From: Stictocephala bisonia
Taxonomy: Eukaryota; Arthropoda; Insecta; Hemiptera; Membracidae
DNA: 64,000 bases
Reading direction: 5' to 3'
Assembly (NCBI GenBank): GCA_035578905.1
Contig: JAQJVL010000519.1
Span: forward strand, 310,001 to 374,000
In this document: positions 29,101 to 38,100 of the stretch, in pieces
How positions within the stretch are numbered: position 1 is the stretch's first letter
Layout of the letters: each line of letters begins with the position of its first letter
Position numbers and translations under genes: made by a program
The notes under the pieces: model-generated
Told to the model about the DNA's origin: nothing
What the model saw: only the letters and a program-made list of their open reading frames with translations
Database searches by the model: none

Positions 29101-32100
29101 AGGAAGGATATAGGGTGGAGTAATCACACAATGGCACAATCACACAATGACCACAGGGAAGCATACCAAAGTCACTCAAAAACAAGGAAAACACTGCTCT
29201 CTGTACATAAAAGTAATACAAATGTAAATATGATAATATATTGTACAACATATATTCATTCTTATACTCTTTGACACTTACTCAAGTGTACACAGGCTAA
29301 CTTTTAAACACAATTCATTTGAGTAATTACTTAACACACACAAACCTGCGATGTCCTAGGCAGGACTTACACTGTAGGTTATTCTAAGCCCCTTCCAGAC
29401 AGCTGTAATCACATGGAGTAGATAGGCAACATTTAGCAGTGGTGCAGAACAAGGAAAAGAACTTATAAACAGAAATTTTTGTGTGGTTTTGAAGTTGTTT
29501 TATTTAGTTAGTAAATACAATTCCTAGTGTAATATGTCCTTTGTTATGCTTTACAGCAGAACTCTAAGTCCAAGAGCTCAGCTAAGACTAGTACAGCCAA
29601 TTCTGCCGCTGTAAGCTCAACCATTACTGCCAAAAGTACCTCAGGTATTTTACTACTATTTTATTTAATTCACCAACCTATCAAATAATTCTTTTACACT
29701 TTAAATATATTGAATATAATTTACTATAATAGCCAAGTAATACTTTATAAACACTTGTGCTAAAGCATATACATGTTAGAGCTATATTCATGTTAAAAAG
29801 TACTAGTGTGTACATAGTAGACGCCAAGGTATTTCATGTATCTTGTACAATAAACCTCTTTTTTATTTTTAGAACAATATACAGTACTCCTATTTAGTCG
29901 AACAAAACATTTTATTCACTTACTGCTGGTGGCAGACTTGATAAATGTTTGAAATTTTTTAGTTATCTGCTCAAAAAGATCAACTCACTCAACATGCTTA
30001 TAACAGATTTTAGAGGTTTTCATGAAATTAATTATTGTATTTTGTTTGATACATAAGCTTACACTAAACGAACTAAATGCAAAATTGGTAAAGCATAGCA
30101 TGATTTTGGCCATGATAAACTACTTAACAACATCTGTTTGGTAGGAATTACGGGTTTGAGCAGTGCTGCTCTAACAGTTGCTCGATCTGGTACCCCTTCC
30201 TACACTACCTCATCTCGAGTTACAGCTCCCCGCCTCGTAGCTGCCGGTAAGTCATATTTATCAAGTAGAAGATTAGTTATTTTTAGTTTTGATAACTGTA
30301 GAAGAAGCTAAATAGGATATACATATTATCGTTAATCCTAGTTCTGCGTTGTATGTTTTATACATGCTTGAACATGAATGTAATGTAAATTGAATTAAAT
30401 TCATGTTCAAAAATATATATAAATCATTCATCAAGAAGTGAGATTAATAGAGCAGCATACAGATCAGAGTTGAACAGTTGGGACAAAGCGATCATCTGTT
30501 TAGGTTAGTTAGTTTCACATTACCTCTTTCTTTACTATTAGTCATTATTTGTTGTCTGGTAAACATGAAGAAAATGGCTGCAAGTGTTCAACTACTTATA
30601 GGTGTGTATTTTCCAATTTATAAAAATTTAACCCATTGACTTATAAATGAGTTTATTTGCACTGCGCAGTCAGTTGTCCATGCTATTAAAATCAAGGAAT
30701 ATGTAAGCATTTGGCAAAAAATTTATTAAAAATACAATTTTCAAACTAGAGCAAAAATTGTTATATTTTTATAATAAAACGGGCTTCAATAATATATAGT
30801 TTATTTAAAAATAATTATAGCATAATAATATAACCCTTATAGTGCTGGGAATCGCTGTCAGCGACGCCCCTAACTAGTGCGAGAAATGCCAGCGTCGCTG
30901 TGAGAGACGCGCTGTATTTGTTATAGTGCATCGTTATGTTTTATTAAATGGCCGCCAGAATAATACCAGAAGCTTTGGCAATGACCGCTGCACGCAGTTT
31001 CGCTCTAGGACTTTGTCTAGATGACGTAACTATTAGGTATAACTATTATGTCGCTTAGCAACCAATATGTAATGTTTTAGTTATAATTTTGTAAAGAGAT
31101 AATTTTAGAAGTATAGTAAATGAAATTATATGTATTAGTTCAGTTTTAAATGCTCTATAAAATGCCGTTCAGGACAATATTCTAAAATAAAATTATAACT
31201 AACATACGGACCTTCAAACTTGAAAAAAAATTTAAAAAATGTTTTTTCTCAAGGTTTTTAGAAAAAAATAAAATTTATTACAAAGAAAGGTTAAATATAT
31301 ATACATAGTTCTATAGACCACTTATTGCTCTTTCATTTAAAAAAGAATTTATATAAATATGACTAAAAACATGGATTCTATAAATTTTTACCTGGAACCT
31401 TACATTTTTGCCAAAATTGGCCTGGCACTTTTCGCATAGGAAATGCAAAAATGGCCCGGCACTATAAGGGATAAATAATTAAAAGGTTTTTGTTTTTATT
31501 TTTATAAATTTTAGAACTATGTGTATATTTTTTAGTAAACAATTAAAAATCATTACTGCGTTGCTGTAGTTTTGTTGACAGTTTAATTCTCTACAAGAAA
31601 ATATTATATTTTATTAATAATACTTTTAAATAATAACACATTTTTTTTTCTAAACCGATGTAAAATTCCTCATTTTGACTTTAGCCAAAAATACAAAACA
31701 ATGTTTACCTAGAACTACAGGAATTAAAACTTGAGTAGGAGTTCAATTTATAGTAAATTTATACTAATAAATATGTAGAATTTAAGTATTTGAAAATTTT
31801 AGGTTAGGTTAAAGGGCACTAGGCCAGGAATTAGTAGTATATTGGAGAGATAGGACATCAGCAAACTTGCCTTAGAAGACAAATTCACAAAAAACACCAG
31901 AGTAGTAGTAACATATACAAAAGAATCACATAATCACACGAATGTTCAGTACCACTGGCACTGAAAATTCATGTGATTCTTTTGTTACTACTACTCTGAT
32001 GTTAGTGAACTTGTCTTCTAAGGTAAGTTTGCTGATGTCCTATCTCTCCAATATACTAAATATTTGAAAATTATAAGACAAACTTTGTATTATACAAATA

Positions 32101-35100
32101 TAATAAAAATAGAAACTTACACTAATGGTAATCTTTTAGTCATAGTCCTGCCATGACTAATAACAAAACATTTGCACTTGTCTGCTTATGTTTACAAATC
32201 ACAAACTGAAAGCTAAATTTTATTGTAAAACAAACCAGCTGATTGTTATAAAGCTGAAAAGGAACAGAAAGTAATATTGAAGCACATAGAGTAACAATAA
32301 GTTGGTTATTATTGTCATACACATCGTTTTTGTTATTAATATTTTTTATTAATATTCAATTTTTTTGTTATAAAAATACGATTGTTTTTATTAATATTTT
32401 TAACCATTTGATGCAATAAATTATTTGAAAAAAAAAATTAAAAGGCATTGTTCCCATCGCAGAACTGGTCCGGGATAGCAATTTTGAGCCCACATCGGCC
32501 ATCACAGAACGGGTCCAATGGGTTAAAGGTGCTATCTTTCAACATTTACAAGTACATAAATATTTTAATTATTACTGTAAATATTTTTTTAAAACATTGG
32601 CATGACCTAAATTGAACCTTGGAATATGTAATCTCAGCTTTCCTTAAGTTCAAGTAATCTACATTTTGTTCAATAGTGTTTTTTTTCTCTATCCTAATAC
32701 AGTTTTTTTCTCAGCTGAAAAGCGAGCAGCGCAGCTGGCAGCAGCAGGTAATACTAAGACCACCATGTCCTACACTTCAGCCATCATGACGGCAGGGCGG
32801 GCAAGCAAAGCTACTACAACACCCCCTGCCCCCACTCCTAGCCAGACGTTTGCTGCCAAACTAACAGCTGAGGTGGCTCAACCTCCTACTGCAGGCTCCA
32901 CTACACCCCAGCTCTCTCCTGCCACAGCTGTACCTACCACCTCAGCACCTGCTAAGGCTACCACACCTCAACCCCCACCCACTCCCACACCTACTCCTCC
33001 TCTACCTACTAGCACTACTCTCGAATATTCACTCTTCAATGACACTTTTACCAAGGTAAGAATAAATTTTTTTCAAAATATTCCTTTTCTCTAATTTGTA
33101 AATAAGTTAGAATAGATTATACATTGAATATATAATAGATTATACATTGAATAGAATTAGAAATTATACATTGAATAAAATATTATTAGATCTCAATTAG
33201 TAAAGTTAACATGTCATGGTTAAGAATTAAGTTTTTATGGGAAAACTGCTTTATTTTCAATGCCTCCTCTTCATTTCTCTTCATGTGATCACCTAATAGT
33301 TAATGATCTATATTTGTTAGAAGTTTCGATTTGTTGAATTAGTCTGTACCACTGTCTAAATTCTTTATTTCTTACAACTCTTTCCAAGAGCAGATTTTAC
33401 CTTGTCTAAAAAATACATTACTTACGTAGAATATAATGTCAAGTATTTTAGTAATTAGTAAATAGTTTTTGAATGGAACTGATTTAATTATTTTGAAGCT
33501 GAATGGAACTGATTTAATTATTTTGAAGCTATTTGGATTATAATAATGTTTGCATCACTTGTTATATTACTATTTATTATTTACATCTACCACCAAAATG
33601 GGCAATTTTCTTTGTGGAACTGTCTTACTCAAAACACACATTTCTTCTTTTTAAATAATATTTGAAATAACGGATGTAAATACAATGAGAAATCGCTAAT
33701 TACATGTTTAGCAATTTATTTTTAACAAATTATAAACTCGTTAAGTGGTATAGACATATAAGAGCTTAATTGTTTTTGGCAGGTTGCACAGCAAAGCATG
33801 TGGGGCCGTGAGAATGACCCAACACAAAAGGGCATGAACTTTGCTAGTGTGGCAGCGACAGGAGCACCCTCCACAGGCCCACAGCCACTGCCTAACATGC
33901 ATACTTACCTGGAGAGTTCCCCTCCACAGGTATGAAACACTGCATAGCCAAACATAATTATAAATTGTCAACATATCACCTGAAGACAACATGAGTCAAA
34001 ACGACTGTCAAAACATTTTTTTGTTTCGTTTTAAAAACATTTGAAATATTCGAAACCGCTTAACAAACTTAAAAGTAATGAGTAATCAAACACCAACAAA
34101 TAACTTTGAAACAGCAAAATAATAAAAATTTAGTGTGCAAAAGGTGTTTACATCAACTAATATATAATTTTTGCCTTCATTATAGCACTTTAAAAAATGC
34201 TTCAAAATTTGTTTTTGATTCAATATTGATTTGTTCTTTATAAATATTTTATTTTGAAATTATGATCATCAATTGGCAAACAAAATAATGCAGGCATAGT
34301 TGTGTTAATCAGGAAGGTGCTAATAAGTTGAAAACAAATGTTTATTGAAACATCACAAAAAATATAACACAATGAAGATGAATACTTAATTAATTTGCAA
34401 ACAAAGAAGGGTAAATGCCAAAATTTTTTAGAGATATAACTGGAAAATCAAACACCCATTTTTTAATTCAGTCTTAGGTTGTTTAGGACTAAATTCAACC
34501 TAAGACCTGTAAATCATTGTAACAATTCTGTCATTACTAATTTGTGAACTTAATTGATCAGTAAGAAAATCAATATAATTAAAGTCCAAGGTCAACAGGT
34601 GGGAGTAGGTTAACATGTTTGAGTTCGTTACCTGCTCATTGGACATCAGTTGGTGTCTATCGCCGGCCGGCAAATGTGCTATTATAAATGTTTTTAGTGT
34701 AATGTAAATAGTGACGTTTTTGGAAAGCCTGATGATGAAGCTCTATGCTTCGAAATGTACATAGCAGATTATGATTGAAGAACTGATGACAGGAAAAAAG
34801 GTAATTTAACCAGTATTATTTCTTAATTGATCAATAACCTTTTCAATTCTTAATGAAGCATTTATCTACATTATAAAGAAGACATTCTGATCAATTTTAG
34901 GAATAGACAGATTCATATTGGATAAATACATACAAGTATAAACTTGTTCACTGTCTGTTTTATTTACAATATCCCAAGGAAAAAGTGCTAATGTCAATGA
35001 AAATGTGTCTTGAAATATGTTTGTTTAAAAGTATGCAAGGTATTAATGGGTTTGTATTCTTAGGTAAGTCTTAGGTTGATGCCCTATCTTTCTCAATATA

Positions 35101-38100
35101 CCAATTTGTGACATAGTGCCACTTGACCTAAATCTTGTGAATGTAACACAGGTGGATGCAGCCAAAGCCCCTGGTTACCGAGGGACGACGGTATGCTCAC
35201 CAGTGTCAAGCAAGAGCAGTAATACACCACCCTCGCTACCACCTCTAGCTTACCAGTCCTACAGCCCGCCCTCACAGTCACCTGCACAGTACCCTCGTGT
35301 CTATGCTGACTACACAGTCGAAACCACTGTTACGATGTCTCGGCTGAATCCTCGTGCACCAGACTTCAGTAGCAGCATGACTCGTGCTCCCACCACCTCC
35401 CAGCCACCAGTTTACAGCCCTCCTGCCACGTACATGGCACCACCTCCAGCCCCACCTCCACATGCCATCATCAACAACAACGTCATCTCCTTCCCTATGG
35501 GCAAGTACACAGCACCACCCCAACAACGACCCAACGTCCAGACACAGAGGTGGCCCTACGTAGGCCCACCACATCCCACCTTTCCACCTCAACCAGAAGT
35601 GGTAGGCTTCACATCAGCACATCTAGCCACACTGGCATCCCTTGGACATCAAGGCGTCAGTGATGTGTTAGCGGGATTAGAGAATGGTGCTGTTGGCTCA
35701 CCAAACGTTAGTCCCTCATCACCTCAACAAAACGACCATCGAACCATGGACGACCGAAAGGTAGGATTGTTATCATTAGTTGTGATGTAATTTTTTTGAA
35801 CATATTATATTTGATCTAGTATTGTATTGTTAAAAAAATCACTATTTGTAGGTGGCAGATTTAGCACGATTAAAACTTAGTGAAGCCAATGTTCATTTCA
35901 GGTCATGTTGACCCTGATTTATGTACCTAATCTTTGATTATTGAAAATTGATTTCTTAATGCAATTGCCCGAAGAGAATGATGCTACTCAAACCATTTTT
36001 TAGAGATCATATAATCACACTAGTAGTTATGGTATTGGAAATGAGCTACTTGGAATAAAGAATTTTATATATTATTTTATTTTATATATAAAATTCTTTT
36101 ATATATAAAATAAAATTTTATATATATTTTATTTATATATTGGAAGAAATATATAAATATATTTTATATATTTATATATTAAATAAATAATAAAAAGTGG
36201 GTCAATAAACAAAAATTGAGACCATATAGTTAATTTCAGATTTGTACATAAAACGATAAACCAATCCTGTTGAGAATTCAATATAAATTTTTCTTTTCTA
36301 AATTTAGTACTGTAGTCTCCCTATTCCGACAAGGTGATTGCAATTCCGCTCTAAATCGGTGCCTGTGCCTATTTATACAGTAATATTGCACATTACTGTG
36401 TACTATAAATTTAAACACTGTTTAATTTCAAATTTCCCTAAATTTCTTTTATCTAGGGCTCATCTCTAGTAGAACAAGCTTGTCTAGGACAGTAGAACTA
36501 CTTGTATTCACTCAAAAAATAATTCATTTGTTATATTTTAGAACTTAACTGTCTATCTACAACTGCAGAATTTAAGCTACTTCTCTGTCTCTTAATTTTT
36601 TCTATCTTTGGTTTTTTTTTAACTTTTGTAAATGAATTGTCTCAAGACAAAAAAAAGTGTTGGCCTTTTATCGAAATGACACGATCTTCTCAAGTGATTT
36701 GCTGTTTTGAGCATGTAAAATCGTATTTACTCTTTGTTAGTTAAATGTGCCATACCAATTGATGCTTTTTTTTGTGTTGCTCTTGCAGGAATAACATAGG
36801 TTGTTTTCACTATATTTCTAAATATTATTTACTGTGTATATTGTTAAAAGTACTTACAATAATGCTTTATATTTTTTGCTTCATAGATATTTACAAAATA
36901 ATTTTTCTCCTGAAACTATGTTATGCAAGTACCTTAAACTATAAAGACTTAAAAAATGTGATCTGAATTTATATAAATTGATATGTTTTATAGGTACCGC
37001 CTAGACCAATTGGCACAGAAAGAGCATGGAAAAATTATGCAGGCATGGGCAGCAGTGTGGGTGAACCTGAGGTGAATCCTGCATCTTGGCTGTGGGCGGC
37101 AGGAAACAATCTGGACCGTCACCAACTGTACCGCAATCAGGGTCCTACTCCTACCTTTGCACGCATCATGCATGATGAGATGCCCACCATCATAGACACT
37201 ACTGCCTACCAGGTATATTAAATTAGTACTTAAAGGCGTTAATTGTAGGCTTAAGCTAATACGATGACGCTAATATTACATTTTCAGGGAAAAATCAATA
37301 CGAAATTGAAGTTAAAGCAGCATTAGAATTATCACGAATAAAACAGTTTTTAAACTCAGCGCATTTGCAACTTAATGCTAGTAAAACAAACTTCTATCTC
37401 TTTTCATACCAAGCAAAATAGACAGCCAATAAATACAATTATAACAATAGAAGATTATACAGTAGAGCAGCTGACTGACTCAAAGTTTTAGGTTTGATTA
37501 TAGTTAGTAACTTAAATTGGGATTAGCATGTGAAATTTATAGCTAAAAAATCATCAGGTATCTACGCTGTAAGGAGGATGAAACATTTTTGTAATTTAAA
37601 AACACTAAAAAATGGTACAATCACACATATCTTATGGAATTACAATATATGGGGAACAACAAAAAAGAATTTAAGATAAAAATACAGAAAAATGCCATTA
37701 AAGTTTTGTGTGATTCATCCAGCTGTGATTCAGTTAAAGCTTATTTGAAAGAACTTGATATTTAACAGTGTACGATTTATACATTTTTGAAACAGTAAAA
37801 TATTGTTAAAAAAAAATATTCCAAATTTTCAATAACAAAATCATAGGCATAACACTAGGTACAGTGGCGGTCATAGCTCATCGTCATAATTTGGAAATTT
37901 AAAAAAAAAGACATCATATGTGGGAAATAAATTTCTGCAGTATTTTCCTCGGCATATTGTAAATGAACAAAATAATGTTAAATTTTTTTCAAAACTAAAA
38001 CAGTACCTGTGAAACATATCTTACTCTCTTGAAGATTATTATGATAGTAGGAATGGATATAAAAAATCATCTTTGGGTGATATTGATGGTTGATTTTTTT

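Larger units (their letters stand above)
30632..32522. mobile_element. possible larger TTAA element with two nested insertions
   Basis: TTAA at 30628-30631 and 32523-32526 flanks short inverted ends CCCATTG. The right subterminal region repeats GTTCTGTGATGG / GTTCTGCGATGG, as other TTAA elements here do. The interval would hold the 637-bp element (30834-31470) and the Penelope-type fold-back (31836-32058). The inverted end is only 7 bp (11 with TTAA), so the pairing of these ends may be chance. Confidence 0.4.

Noticed and set aside
35278..35592. Minus-strand ORF opposite the large mask exon
   Set aside because: Low-complexity Gly/Trp/Val translation produced by reading the Pro-rich exon backwards.
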